64,000 nucleotides of DNA. Origin: Gentiana macrophylla (Eukaryota > Streptophyta > Magnoliopsida > Gentianales > Gentianaceae). Position 1 is the stretch's first letter. Every line of letters starts with the position of its first letter. The notes beneath the pieces were generated by a model. The model saw only the letters and a list, made by a program, of their open reading frames with translations, had not been told where the DNA came from and did not search any database. Of this stretch, positions 1 through 20,700 are shown piece after piece. Location: assembly GCA_026214975.1 (NCBI GenBank), contig CM047805.1:185939333-186003332 (forward strand), in the 5' to 3' direction. A program made the translations under genes and the position numbers.

Positions 1-313
1 TCCTTTGTAATTGGGTATAGATTCTCTTATCCTTTGTAATGCTAGAAATCAATGAGTTGACATTGTGGACATCAATATGTACGGGTTAACTGCATTTGAC
101 GATTATAAAAAAGTCTTTTGATAATGTATTAGATGCACCATGTGTTGCTCTCGATCGTTTGGTAGTTGTTTTAGTTATCCGAGTCAATCGTGTTGTCTTC
201 CACATTGGTCTCTGATATTTATCTACGTAAGACTTACATATGTAATTAGTTTAAATTATAATTATATGCGTGTCGGACATTCTTTTCCCGATAAGAACTC
301 GGTATCCGGGACA
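1..313 (+). repeat. 5' LTR of the Tat-type element (truncated by window edge)
   Basis: Direct repeat of 4386-4700 with small differences. It ends in GGGACA, nine bases before the tRNA-Met-type primer-binding site at 322. Confidence 0.8.
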
Positions 314-678
314 TGGACGTCTGGTATCAGAGAGCAAAGTAACACCACTACATAGGATTTAAACTTTTTAAAGCTGGTCTAGAACTAGAAGTCCACAAAA
401 ATCCTTTTATGTGAATGAACCAGGTGGTTAGACTTAAATTCGTAAATTACATATGTGTGTCTAAAGTTAAAACATCATTACCATTGGTGAGACACTAGTA
501 TTCTTCTTAGCATGAGACTATTACACCCTCTACTTGGTCCGATGCCAAGGGCACGTGTAACTCCCATGCAGAGACCTAAGTCCGTGCCCTCTGAGGTGAT
601 TCATGTGTTGTGGTGCGAGTTCACCATGCATAGTGTCTTTTGATCTTGATGTAACAAACTTACTTGTGCGAGTATGTA

Positions 679-2493
679 CTACGTGATCCTCTTTGGCGGC
701 ACACAACCGAGCAACTTTACCTTGGCCAAAGAAGATCTTTGGATATCCCCGAGGAGGGCGACGGACTTCACCGAGTATCGCCTACCTTGGACTTCTTGGG
801 TTGATTTAGCCTCCACCTCGCCACCCCCAGCGGGGTCGGTCTCAGCAATGACTTTTCTCTTCTCGACAACCGGAGTCTTAGTCAGGACCGTTTGCTTCAA
901 AGTTTTGTTCGTCACGGCTTTCCTCGCCGTTTGTTTCACTGATGGTCGAGACTTCGACTTCTTAGATCCAGAGAACCCCGCCGAGTCTACCCGGACGTCG
1001 ACCATAGGGAGGGCGGTCTTAATCCCCTTTAACTCTGTGCTTCTCTTCACATCGCCAGAAGTCTTCCTAGTGGCTAGCAAATTGCGCTGATTCAAAGCGT
1101 CCATGATATCTGCTAAAGACAATGTTTATCAAAAGGCAATCAAAATAGTAAGAAAGAACAAAAATGAAAGAAAAAACAAGTAAAAATCATACTCGGGGCC
1201 TGAACTGAAGGATTGCCTAACAGACTGTACATAGAGAAGGCATACATCTGCCGAAGTGGCACTCCCCATACCAATCGGGATCAGTAGGCAATGGTTCAAC
1301 CACCACCAAGGGATCCCCGATGCCTGCTCCGGAAAGTCCGGCCCTCCTAAGGAAAGGTTGACTGACATCTAATAAAAGCCTCCAGTTAAAGGCCCGATGA
1401 TGACCCTATCCCTTTCGGGTATACCCGAGCAACTCTTTGAGCTCGGCTATGAACCCGTCATCGGCTTTCTGAGTTTTAATCGTCTTCAACTGATCAGTCC
1501 TACCCGAGTTCGCAGGGATCTTTTCGAATGGCCAGCCTATTCGTGACTCCACCTTCATGCATCTCTTATCCCAGTCCGACACTTTATCGGGAAGATCGAA
1601 TAGAAGTCAAGGTCTACTGCTGCTCGATCTGCTCCGTGGTTGGATCTGACCGTCTTCTCTCTTTTTGTTAAAGCCGTAGAAATAAAGTAGCACCGGCATC
1701 GACGGCTCGCGGCCATGAAGCCGACTTATTATTATGAAAGCCATCACCACTCGGACAGCCCCCAGAGTAAGATCACACGGCATAACCCGCAGCTCCTCCT
1801 TGAATCTAATAAAGAATAGGTCAAAGGGTTGCTGAAGTCCGGCAACTACGTGGTCATAATGTAACTACAGGTAATCCTCGGCCTCTCGACCACAAGTCCA
1901 TGACACGTTCGTCGCACCCATACTGGAAAACCAGTAATCTTCCGGAATATCATAGGCCGTCAGTGCCGAGGTATAATCGGTCCGACCTCGGATCTCCCTC
2001 CATCGAGCTCCAACATCGCTATCAAATCCTTTTGGTCCGCCAACTCTTTCTCAACCGCAACTGACCTTTTTTTGCATGGCCTTTTCTTCTGCTCGGGGTC
2101 CTCCGATGCTGCCATTTTCTTGGACGCCGTGGATTTTTTCGACACTACAGTCTTCTTCATCCCCACGGCTTCCTTGAACCCCGTATCTCGGGCAACGGCC
2201 GACCGAGTTACAACCCCCTGAAAGGCATGGATAAGGTCGCTCAACTTTGCCTGATCTTGGTCGTCGACCTCGTCCCTGGACGCACCTTCACCGATAACCT
2301 CGACCTCCTCATCGTCCTCCTCATCGCCGGAGTCAGGTTCGTCCTTGTCTATGTCGACAACCTCTTCTTCGACTACCCTTTCCTCATCACTTACATCGAC
2401 CTCCTCCATATCGACCTCCTCCGAGCCATAGCCGGCGGCAGCACGGACCTCTTCGTCTGATTGTGTATTTTTTGAAGACATCCTGAAAAACAC
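679..2493 (-). pseudogene. Antisense extra ORF (aORF) of the Tat-type element, interrupted
   Basis: Two open stretches on the minus strand bracket a region that stays coding-like only if the frame is changed. The N-terminal part (2493-1960) is very acidic, with runs of Glu and Asp, then basic and Lys-rich. The middle part (about 1960-1380) reads, with frame changes, as a domain containing AYDIPEDYWFSSMG, GREPSMPVLLYFYGF and LFDLPDKVSDWDKR, which resembles the plant transposon/mobile-domain proteins of Tat aORFs. The C-terminal part (1122-679) is basic and joins the preceding stretch through a plausible intron (donor near 1190, acceptor near 1109). No function is established for this family. 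The family call rests on recalled similarity; the position and antisense direction relative to LTR, PBS and PPT are direct observations. Confidence 0.6.
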
Positions 2494-3120
2494 ACGGCGA
2501 GGTGGAACAATTAATCACCTAGACATGGAAGTCGGGCCGAAGTGAGAATAATCACACCCCGACACCTCGCCCCTCCATTCTCCCTAAACCCAGAAAAAAA
2601 CCTCAATAAACCTAGAAAAACCCCAATAAACCTGAACAATCCCTGATATCATCCGGGCCCCTATCTAGCTGTGAATTTCTGGGGAAGGACACATGCACAT
2701 TGAAACAAAAAGGGTGTGAGCCTACGATTCACACTCGAAGGATACTAAATTCTTAAAGAATTTCAATCAAGCATTTCTTTCAAAATGGGAGGAAAACGCA
2801 AGTGAAATCATACCTGAAGGAGTAGAAAGCGTGAAAAGGGTTGGAAAGTGCAGATTGTCGCCGGAAATTGCTTACTCTCGCCGGAATCCTCTTGCTTTTC
2901 TTGCCGGAAATATTTTCAGAAAGAAGAAAAGTGTAAAAGTGGGGGAGGAAACCCTTATTTATAAATGAGGAAGTGAAGGGAAGCGTCGTTTCGGATTCAA
3001 AATTCAAAAGTAATTATTGCTAGGAGCGGTTTTCGATATCCCTCAGCCAATCAGAATACGCGGTGTTTCATGTCAAACGTCATGTCATAAATGCAACCGA
3101 AGTGACGTTTCGCGAACCGA

Positions 3121-3470
3121 TGCAACTTTTCCGGGCTCAACTGCTCTGGCCTACGGCCTCAACTCCACCCGGCTTACGGCCTCAATTGTTCAGGCTTACG
3201 GCCTCAGTTACAGAGGCTTCCGGTCTCAATCCAAAATGGCTCACGGCCTCGGCTAATGGCCATCTAAGCTTGTCCGCTACAATGCACAGCATATATCAGT
3301 AATTCGCAATGCGATATCAACACTGATTCAAGCCCGATAACCATTATCGGCATATAAGCCCGTTCGCTCTGTAGCACGACATCTAAGCCTGTGCGCTACA
3401 ATGCACAGCATAACGTCAGTAATTTGTAACGCAATGCCAACACTCATTTAAGCCCGATAGCTATTATCGG
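3121..3470 (+). repeat. Tandem repeats ahead of the 3' LTR
   Basis: Positions 3121-3255 contain about five degenerate copies of a roughly 23-bp unit with the core ACGGCCTCAA. Positions 3261-3350 and 3380-3470 are two copies of a roughly 90-bp unit with a period of about 119 bp; both contain CGCTACAATGCACAGCATA and end in ATTATCGG. Such repeats are usual in the untranslated 3' region of Tat elements. Confidence 0.75.
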
Positions 3471-3575
3471 TGTCACACGGTCACAAACGACAACATTAGG
3501 GTGCGGTTCTCTACTGCTTCTTTGAGCTCTACTCTCCGCCTCGACAGACACGCAAGGTACAGAGTAGGGGGCCAT

Positions 3576-4700
3576 TGATATACCCAAACCGGATTGGAAC
3601 CTGAGCATCTAGATTGGGCCTATTTCCTAGCCCAATAACATATCGTGGGCTTCCATCCCACTAGTCCACAGTTCATAAGCCGGACCCATCTCCACTCCGA
3701 GATCTCGAGCACAGTGGAGTCTACCCATATTATCAGGCTGACATCAAGAAAAAGGAAGCTATGAGTCCGACCTACTAATGAGTCCACTGTCCGCCGAACA
3801 TATCCTGATAGCTGTCCGGTCACCTTATATATTTATACATGATTATCCTTAATTATATCCTTTTAATGTCTTGTCATGAATAGGCTAAACCGACTTAGCC
3901 TTTGCCTATATATATGGGATCACAATGTAATAGAAAAAGATTCGAGAACTATAATATACAGAGCTGCTCTGTCAATTTGTCGACTCACTTGTGTCCTCTT
4001 TCATAAGCATTGGTCCGACAACATTGTTCTTGATAAACACCCACATCTCACTTGAGAAATCATACATAAACAGCCTTATATCCTCGTTATATCACTGTTA
4101 CCGTAAACCTGGTATTCCACGCAATATCACAACCTATGTGGCAGTGGTTGTACAAAGAATTTATGTTATATATATATATATATATATATATTGAGATTCC
4201 GTGTAGTACAAAATATTGTGTTGTTATTAATTGTGTCCCGTTTCTTCTACCATTTACTAAGTACATATGTACTTGCCCCTTTCTTTATTGTTTTCCATCC
4301 TGAGAAGATGGTGAAGTGTATGTTGTTTTCGAGCCCACTGAGGAGTGATCCGGAGATGATGAAGTTGAAGTTTATTGTTCTTTATTCATTTGTAATTGAG
4401 TATAGATTCTCTTATCCTTTGTAATGCTAGAAATCAATGAGACTTAATTTGTGGACATCAATATGTACGGGTTAATTGCATTTGACGGTTATAATAAAGT
4501 CTTTTGATTATGTATTCGATGCAGCATGTGTTGTTTTCGACCGTTTATTAGTTGTTTTAGTTATCCGAGTCAATCGTTTTGTCTTCCGCCTTGTTCTATG
4601 ATATTTATCTCCGTAAGACTTACATATATATTTAGATTAAATTTTAATTAAATGTGTGTCAGACGTTCATTTTTCGGATAATAACTCGGTATCTGGGACA
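3576..4700 (+). repeat. 3' LTR of the Tat-type element
   Basis: It begins TGATATACCC directly after the purine tract and ends GGGACA, a length of 1125 bp. The last 315 bases repeat the start of the window. A (TA)12 tract lies inside at about 4167-4191. Confidence 0.8.
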
Positions 4701-5437
4701 TGGGCATCACACCACGATTTTAGTCTAATTGAGTCATGATTGCTCTAACATCATTCCGATCCTCAATCCCAGACCCCATAAAAGGATTATCATCTTAATA
4801 ATTCAGAACTATGTTAATTGGCTTGATCTAATGGAACTGTGAATTACGTAGACAATCTCAAACGACGCATCTATAAATCATCATAAACACCATCATTACG
4901 CTTGCTGGGTTTCTCCCAAAAAGATCTAATTACCTTATTATAAATCGAGGCGATTTTCCAGCATCATCCTTTTTTGAATACATAGATGAAGTTAATTACT
5001 AAAAAACATTCCTTATATACACCTATTTACAATGTAATATTTTTTGTTTAATAGCAAATATTTTATAACAAAAACAACTTTCAGTTACTTCCAAAAAAAA
5101 AAACAACTTTCAGCACTAAAACGAATTTCCAGGTACATATCCTTATGTACACCTTTTTACAATGTAATCTTTTTGTTTTATCAAAAACAACATTCATCAC
5201 TAAAACAAATTTCCACGTACATATGTGAACCCGTGTGAAATTTGGTATCATGTTTTGGCCGTTTTGCCGGAAATTTTTTGAACTTTTATATATCAATAAA
5301 ATATAAAAAATTAGATACGAAAATTCTCTTAGATGCCTACAATTAAACGGTAGCTAAGGCGCCGTGAGTTTTTCGAAAGCAAACCAGAGTATTATATTTC
5401 GTTATTATTAACGCGTATGTACTAAATAAATAATAAC

Positions 5438-5439
<2 letters not shown>
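4701..5439. other. AT-rich intergenic DNA
   Basis: No coding region could be supported. Two similar stretches, about 5087-5140 and 5165-5222, share AACAACTTTCA-like and AATTTCCA-GTACATAT segments and look like a local duplication. Confidence 0.6.

Positions 5440-5496
<57 letters not shown>
5440..5496. repeat. (TA)n microsatellite, about 28 units
   Basis: An uninterrupted TA tract that directly abuts a Stowaway-like element, which targets TA. Confidence 0.95.
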
Positions 5497-5498
<2 letters not shown>

Positions 5499-5730
5499 CC
5501 TTCCGTTCCATTTTAATAATAAATGTTTGATTTTAACATTGATTAAAAAAAATGTAATTAATGTTTTGAATTTCATTAAATGATCCATTATGTTTACATT
5601 TATGAGAAAGTATTACTTAAAAACATAAATATAAAAAATATTGTATTATTTAATGAGATTAAAAGCATTAATTACAATTTTCTTAATTGTGAAAAAAGTC
5701 AAACAAAACTATTAAATGGGACGGAGCGAG
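5497..5730. mobile_element. Stowaway-like MITE
   Basis: The left end reads ATCCTTCCGTTCCATTTTA. The right end reads TAAATGGGACGGAGCGAG, whose reverse complement is CTCGCTCCGTCCCATTTA, so the ends form terminal inverted repeats of the CTCCCTCCGTCCC type. TA flanks both sides. The length of about 235 bp fits the family. Confidence 0.75.
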
Positions 5731-5897
5731 TATATAAAATAAAATATAATAATTAGAAGAACGAAGAATAATGCCCCAACAAAATAAGCATAATATTGTG
5801 TACAATACCTTTGAATCATTGATTATGATGTGAATCTGTTGAACATATGAATCCTATAAAAATCAATAGCTAAAAGTGTGTCAGGGTATTTATTATA

Positions 5898-6281
5898 GGG
5901 GGAATGAGGGAGAATGACAGAAATATTTCATCAATCGAGTAGAAAGATAGTCTTTTGAAACTTTTGCGTAATGAATAAAACTATTTATTCATTTATTAAA
6001 ATTCACTTGTGTTCAAATTCACTTGCTTAAATTCATCACCGAAATTCATCGTCGAAATTCACTAATTTTCAAAATTCATTGTCGAAATTCACTCATTTTC
6101 GGATTCATTTATCGAAATTCATTGATTTCGGGATTCACCTGAGAGATTCACCGATTTTCTGGATTCAATTGTCATTCTTCTCGCTTATAAAAATTATGCA
6201 GATTGTCTTCTCCCTATAAAAAATATAATCGTCTCATTATTTAAAAAATATTCCAGAATGTGTCCTTATCCCTAATTTCCC
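5898..6281 (+). mobile_element. MULE-type MITE (family A, copy 1)
   Basis: This 384-bp AT-rich element has imperfect inverted ends (GGGGGAATGAGGGAGAATGAC; the right end reverse complement starts GGGAAATTAGGGATAAGGAC). It is flanked by a perfect direct repeat, ATTTATTATA, at 5888-5897 and 6282-6291, a length that suits Mutator-like insertion. Inside are many degenerate copies of a CGAAATTCACT/GAATTTCG motif. A second copy lies in the opposite orientation at 51621-51996. The right end is about 70 bp upstream of the TATA box of the PKS gene. Confidence 0.75.
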
Positions 6282-6349
6282 ATTTATTATAACCAAATTT
6301 TGTTGTGGCACAAATATTTCTAAAAATAATAATTCTTCTCTGACTGCAT

Positions 6350-6357
6350 TATAAATA
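6350..6357 (+). promoter_or_regulatory. TATA box of the PKS gene
   Basis: TATAAATA lies 120 bp upstream of the ATG at 6477, a usual spacing for a plant TATA box with a short 5' leader. It is the best match in the 190 bp between the MITE and the start codon. Confidence 0.55.
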
Positions 6358-6476
6358 ACAATAAACTACTGGGACTTAAAAGCCACACTTAAAATATACT
6401 TTCTTTCCAAAACAAAAAACAAATATTTTTACCTTCTTACCATATCTATCTTCTAACAGTTAGTGTGCGAGAATTA

Positions 6477-9038
<2,562 letters not shown>

Positions 9039-9830
9039 ACATATGAAATGTCTCATTTATGTCTATATATATATATATGAATTTGGTAATAAACTATTGT
9101 GGCATAATTTTCTATATGAGTTTTAGGCCCCAATGTTTGAAATTTTTCGTCAGAAAATATTTGTAATAATATATATACTGTGCTTATAAAATTTGGTACA
9201 AATGTCTTTTTTCAATTATTTTGAATTTTCCTAATTATTTATAGGGTGAGAAATCCAAAAATCTATTTTATTATATAATAAAAAAATATTCAGCCAGCCC
9301 TTACCCCTAATGCGCCATGTTGAAAGAGTAAGAGTCAGACTCTGCAGACACGACACGGACCGAACTCCGGATTAATCGAACCAGTGGGTTCCGGATACCG
9401 GAGGCTTTAAGTAAAAAAAATATATATTCAGCCTATAAAGAAATCTATTTTATGGGGTACAACATATGTATCTCATAAAATAGATTTCGGCCTATAAAAG
9501 GCACAACATATATATGCAAATGAAATATTCATACGTTTTACAGCATCATCAGAAATAATTCTTGAGTGACAAGTGACACTTGAGTGGGATGAAACATCTC
9601 TTAAAAGACAACGTACGTTCTATAACGTGCCTTGGAGTTTCTACATTTTCGGTCAAATTCTTAAGTTTAAATTTTTTCCAATATACATCACATAATATAA
9701 TGTGTGACACATTGTACCATATGATGTATAATTTACACTCAATCTAATAATTATGTATGACATTTTCCTTCATTTCTACATATGAAATACTTCACAAAGT
9801 ACACATCAAATAGCTGATACAATTCGCAAA
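9039..9830. other. 3' flank of the PKS gene, AT-rich
   Basis: It holds the likely 3' UTR, a short (TA)n at about 9064-9079, and an odd GC-rich block at about 9293-9410. No gene was recognised. Confidence 0.5.
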
Positions 9831-10499
9831 TAGCTAAGGGAACGTCTTTTCACACAAAACATGTTTTACACATTCCAAGGGCGAGAGTGGGCTTCGTTTT
9901 GACATTTAACACACATATCATTCTGACCCAAATTGAGTCAGGAATTGTATATTATTCAGACCATGTTACAAGCCTGGAACATTATGTTTTCCAGACCAAT
10001 TTTTGGTCTGAATAAAGAGACATTATTATGTACGCTTGAGAAACAATATGGACCATTTTATAGGGCGAAAAATAACGTTTTCCGCTCCTATTTCAAGTCA
10101 GAATATGATCACGGCGCTATGAAAATTTCGAAGACGTATCGGACCATTTTAGAGGCCGAACATGTAATGTTTTCCTGACCACGTTCAGGTCAGAATAAAC
10201 TAAATTATTATGATCACATTTGAGTAGATATAACCCTATCTCAAGTTAGAATATAAAAACGTCGCTATAAAAATTTCGAAAATGTATCGGACCATTTTAG
10301 AGGCCAAACATGTAATGTTTTCCTGACCACGTTTGGGTCAGAATAAACTAAATTGTTCTGACCACATGTGAGTAGGTATAATGTTTCACATTCTGACCGA
10401 ACTCCGGTCATAATATAGGCGCGTGTTAAAGGGCAAAATTGAAAAGTAATTGTTGTGCAATAAGATAAATTGCTGTGTGAAAAGACATTTCCTTAGCTA
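9831..10499. mobile_element. Non-autonomous TIR element with internal tandem duplication
   Basis: The left end TAGCTAAGGGAACGTCTTTT matches the reverse complement of the right end, TAGCTAAGGAAATGTCTTTT, and the match continues through CACACA. The interior has no lasting coding frame and contains two copies of a roughly 110-bp unit starting at about 10122 and 10270 (period about 148 bp). GACC...GGTC-type short palindromes recur. No clear target-site duplication separates the superfamilies. Confidence 0.7.
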
Positions 10500-11177
10500 A
10501 TCGTCATCAATCTCCACTCATTCAAACAATGATTGAAAATTTTCTTTTAATTTCAAATGCAACAGCTACTGTATCAACTTTTGAGTTCATTGAAGCTATA
10601 AGAAGAAGATAGTGGTTGTATGACCTCTACAAATTCGAAATTTACACAAAGTGTGGTGTGCAAATAAATCGCGTGTGGTGCTATTAACAATGCTCATATA
10701 TATCTTATACCTTAAGAATAATACACAAGTATTTCGTTTTCTCCATCTCAAGTACTTTCTCTCTTAATTTATGTCTTTCTCTTTACTTGTATTATTGATT
10801 TTACAACATTATCATAAAATTTGTCATAAATATATCTCCGTTCCTATTTAACTAAAGAGGTTGTCCGAAATATTTGTTGATAATTGAAGGTGTTGATCAA
10901 AATCTTCATAACAATTTTCAAAGCAACATTCATTTCCAGTTTTGATAACAAAACAGACGTCACATAACAAATATCCCTGAAAATAAGGTAGTATTCGCTT
11001 ATTGAATAACACTCGATCGTATAAAATTAAGTAGTAGTGATTCGAACACAATCGTTGTGTCACAACGACACATCTGTATCGTTGATGTAAACTCATCATT
11101 CATCAACGATACATATATCCGTTATGTCACTCATTTGTGACACAAGTTGTGCTATAAAATTGGTATCAATTAAATGA
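10500..11177. other. Intergenic DNA downstream of the FMO gene
   Basis: No coding region could be supported. An 83-codon open frame at 10848-11099 on the minus strand has no recognisable motif. Confidence 0.5.
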
Positions 11178-17216
<6,039 letters not shown>

Positions 17217-17221
17217 CTAGT

Positions 17222-17721
17222 TAATAAAGTATCTACACTATCCCTTTCAGACATGTCACATTCAGACAAACATTCAGAAAGCAAATCGAGCAGCAAATCA
17301 AATACAGACTCTTCAAAACAAGATAATTATAGATAATTCAAGCAAATAAGAGTTTGAATTCAAAAGGAATCAGGTGATTGACAGGAGAGATAAGGGCGGT
17401 TAAGGAGAGATAAGGATGCATCACCTTTGAAATACAAACAGCAGAACCTGGAGCTTGTCTACATCCAAAAGATAATGGCCGGCCTGATTCAAAACATAGA
17501 GATAATCTTAGATTATATGTGTTTATCTTTAAATTCATTTGAAAGTTTATCTTTAATTTGATTGCATATCAGATTAGGGTTCCTGTGATATAAATAAGGA
17601 AGCCCTCTTTCGATGTAAATCAATGAAAATGAAACAAATGCAGTTCTGAATAAAGAAATTTACCTTTCAATTCCAAATGTCTTTTCTTTCCAGTATTTCC
17701 TCCGGTTTCTGAAATTCTACA
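17222..17721 (+). repeat. 5' LTR of the Copia element
   Basis: 500 bp, nearly identical to 22071-22095 joined to 33506-33980. Differences seen include AAAGGAAT versus AATGGAAT near 17362/33622 and GGATGCAT versus TGATGTAT near 17412/33672. Confidence 0.95.
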
Positions 17722-17751
17722 TGGTATCAGAGACATTGGTGGCTTAACACC

Positions 17752-20700
17752 ATGACAACCCTGTCAATTAATGTAGCAAACTTCATCAGTTTAAAACTAA
17801 ATTCAAAAAATTATCCACTATGAAGAGAACAAGTTCTTGCACTCGCAGAAAGTCAGGACTTAGCAGATCATCTAACGAATGCTAAGTCTGCACCATCAGA
17901 ATATTCAAGCACATCAGCAACATATGCAAGCAGTGGAACCACAACTCAAACAAAAAATCCAGAATATACAGCATGGAAAAAGTCAGACAGAATGCTAAGA
18001 GGCTGGCTCATAGGATCTCTGTCAGAAGAATCTCAGAGTCTAGTCATTGGACTGAGACCTTGCATATGATGTCCAGCGAGCACTAAAAGACTCATATGCA
18101 CAAGATTCACAAGAAAGGGAGTTTAACTTAAGACAGTAAATCACTTATTTAAGAAAGACAGATGACAAGAACATTTCTGAACATGTCAGAGCCTTTAAAG
18201 GCCTCTGTGATAGTCTTGCAGCCATAGGCAAACCAATAACAGATCCAGAAAAAGTGTACTACCTACTTACAAGTCTGGGACCTGAATATGAAACATTTAC
18301 TACCACAATGCTAAAACCTCCAAGGCCTACATACTTTGAATTAGTGTCTCAACTACAAAGTTTGGACCAAAGGAGAACATGGTTTTCTATGAGCAAGGAT
18401 TCAGACAGCCTCACTCAGATGGCCTTCTATGGACAAAGAACATCACAACAGGTAAATCAGTCCAACAATAACCCTAGATTTAATTCTGCAGGAAGAGGAT
18501 TTCAAGCACAGCAGAACACACCCAGAACTACACCAAATACCAGTCAAGGATCAAATGGAGGACAAGTGTTTAGAAGAATGTCCAAAGCAGAAAGAGAGCA
18601 GTATAGAGATCAGACCTGCCAGTGTTGTGGTGTCCAAGGCCATGTAGCAAAAATCTGTTGGTGGAATTCCAAAAAAACACAGAATGAAGGACTCCCACAG
18701 GCACTGGCTGCACTCACATTGGACAACACAATTGCAGAAACAGAGTGGATCATGGACACAGGTGCATCTACTCATATGACAGGTAACAAGCATATTCTAC
18801 ATAATTTATCCCTTTACTTGGGATCTGAATATGTACTCATTGGAGATGGAACTATATTACCTATTCAAGGTATAGGGGAATTGCACCTGTGTACACACAC
18901 ATCACCTTTTATGTTATAAATGTATTATATGTGCCAGACCTCCAAAAGAATCTACTTTCTGTTAGACAGCTTGCTCATCAACACTCTGCTGAGTGTATCT
19001 TTACTAATACTGGTTTTGTATTGAAGGACAAGCTAACAAATCAGGTACTGCTGAAAGGAGCACTTAGGCAGGAGTTATATGTGGTGTCTGGTGCACCTCA
19101 GGTGTACTTTGCTCACAGGTTTAAGTCAGGAACAGCAGAACTTTGGCATCAACGGTTAGGACACATCCAATTTTCCACTGTTCAAGCCCTCAAGAATAAA
19201 GGTCTCATAGAAGTTCTAGGAAATAAAAAACAGGAGCATCTGTGTGAAAGTTGCCAGCTTGGGAAACTTTCAAAGCTCCCTTTTAATCATTCCAGTCTTT
19301 CCAGTTCTTGTTTATTTGAATTAATACACTGTGACTTGTGGGGCCCTGCTCCTATTCAATCTATTGGGAAATTTAGATATTATGTTACTTTTGTAGATGA
19401 TTTTTCCAAATATATGTGGTTAATTCCTCTTAAACAGAAATCTGAATTTACCAATGTGTTTTATAACTTTGAAAGTTACATTCTGAGACAGTTTAATACT
19501 CATATAAAAAGATTTCATTCTGATGGAGGTGGTGAATTTATAAACACCACACTTGCTCATCATTTTTTGAAAACAGGAATCACACACCTAATTTCTTGCC
19601 CTCACACACCACAACAGACTGGAATAGTAGAAAGAAGACACAGGACTATTAGAGAACTAGGGCTTACCATGTTGTTTCATAGCAGACTGCCCCTGTTTCT
19701 GTGGGTGGAAGCCTTCTCCACTGCTGTCTTCCTCATCAATAGGCTACCCACCACATCTCTCAATATGCAGTCACCTTATTTTATGGTTCATAAGACACAT
19801 CCTGATTACACCAGTCTAAGAGTTTTTGGGAGTAGATGCTATCCTTATGTCTGGGATACAAAAAAACACAAGTTTGATCCTAAAACAGTTCCTTGTGTCT
19901 TTGTTGGGTATAGCACTCAATATAAAGGCTATAAGTGTTTCCACCCTTCCACTAGGAAGTTTTTCATGACCAGACATGTGGCCTTTGATGAGATACTTCT
20001 ACCCTACAAAACCAAACCCTCTATCAATCCTCATCATGTTCAAAGTATCTTTGATTCCTGGTCTGAATCCATGGAGACCATGGATCAATCAAATTCTTAC
20101 ACAACACCAACCCCTATAGAAGATGTATCTTTATTATCAGTTCCTACTACTTCATCCCATGATCAAGATCTTCAATCATCCAATGATACCTCAGCTCTTC
20201 CCCAAACTCCTGCAACTGATTCAGAACCTACTACCCCTCTTTCACAGTCCTCCACAACCATTCCTCATTCACCAGACAGTGACCAAAACTCTCACTCACC
20301 TCATGATATCCCTGCTCATACCCAAACCTCTCCAATTGATGCATCAGACTCAGACAGTCCTGAGTCTCCACCCCCAGCACCAGAACATGTCACTTCCACT
20401 CAAATCATCACCAGAGGACAGCATGGTATCTTTAAGCCCAATCCTAAGTATGCCCTAACCACCACCCTGCATCCCATTCCTAAAGAACCAAAGTCTGTTA
20501 AATCTGCTCTTCAACATACAGGTTGGAGGGCAGCCATGGAAGAAGAACTTAATGCTCTATCTCACAACCAAACTTGGCACTTAGTACCTAGGACACCCTC
20601 TATGCATGTGATTGGATCCAAGTGGGTATTCAAAGCCAAACTCACACCAGAAGGTACCCTGGACAGACTCAAAGCTAGGCTTGTTGCCAAAGGCTATAGC

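Larger units (their letters stand above)
1..4700 (+). mobile_element. Tat-lineage Ty3/Gypsy retrotransposon, 3' part, no gag-pol
   Basis: The first 313 bases match 4386-4700 as a direct repeat of about 90 % by eye, so they are the end of a 5' LTR and a complete 3' LTR. Directly after the 5' LTR lies a primer-binding site of tRNA-Met type, TGGTATCAGAG at 322-332. A purine tract, AGAGTAGGGGG at 3561-3571, precedes the 3' LTR. The internal region is only about 3.26 kb and holds no gag, protease, RT or integrase. It holds an antisense coding region (679-2493) of the kind known from the Tat/Ogre/Retand lineage, where an extra ORF lies between pol and the 3' LTR. The element is therefore an internally deleted or non-autonomous derivative. 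The 5' end lies outside the window. Confidence 0.8.

Noticed and set aside
9293..9410. Possible tRNA-derived SINE or tRNA piece on the minus strand (GGTTCGATTAATCC resembles a B box)
   Set aside because: The B-box-like sequence has two extra bases, no A box is at the right distance, and no cloverleaf or tail could be made out.
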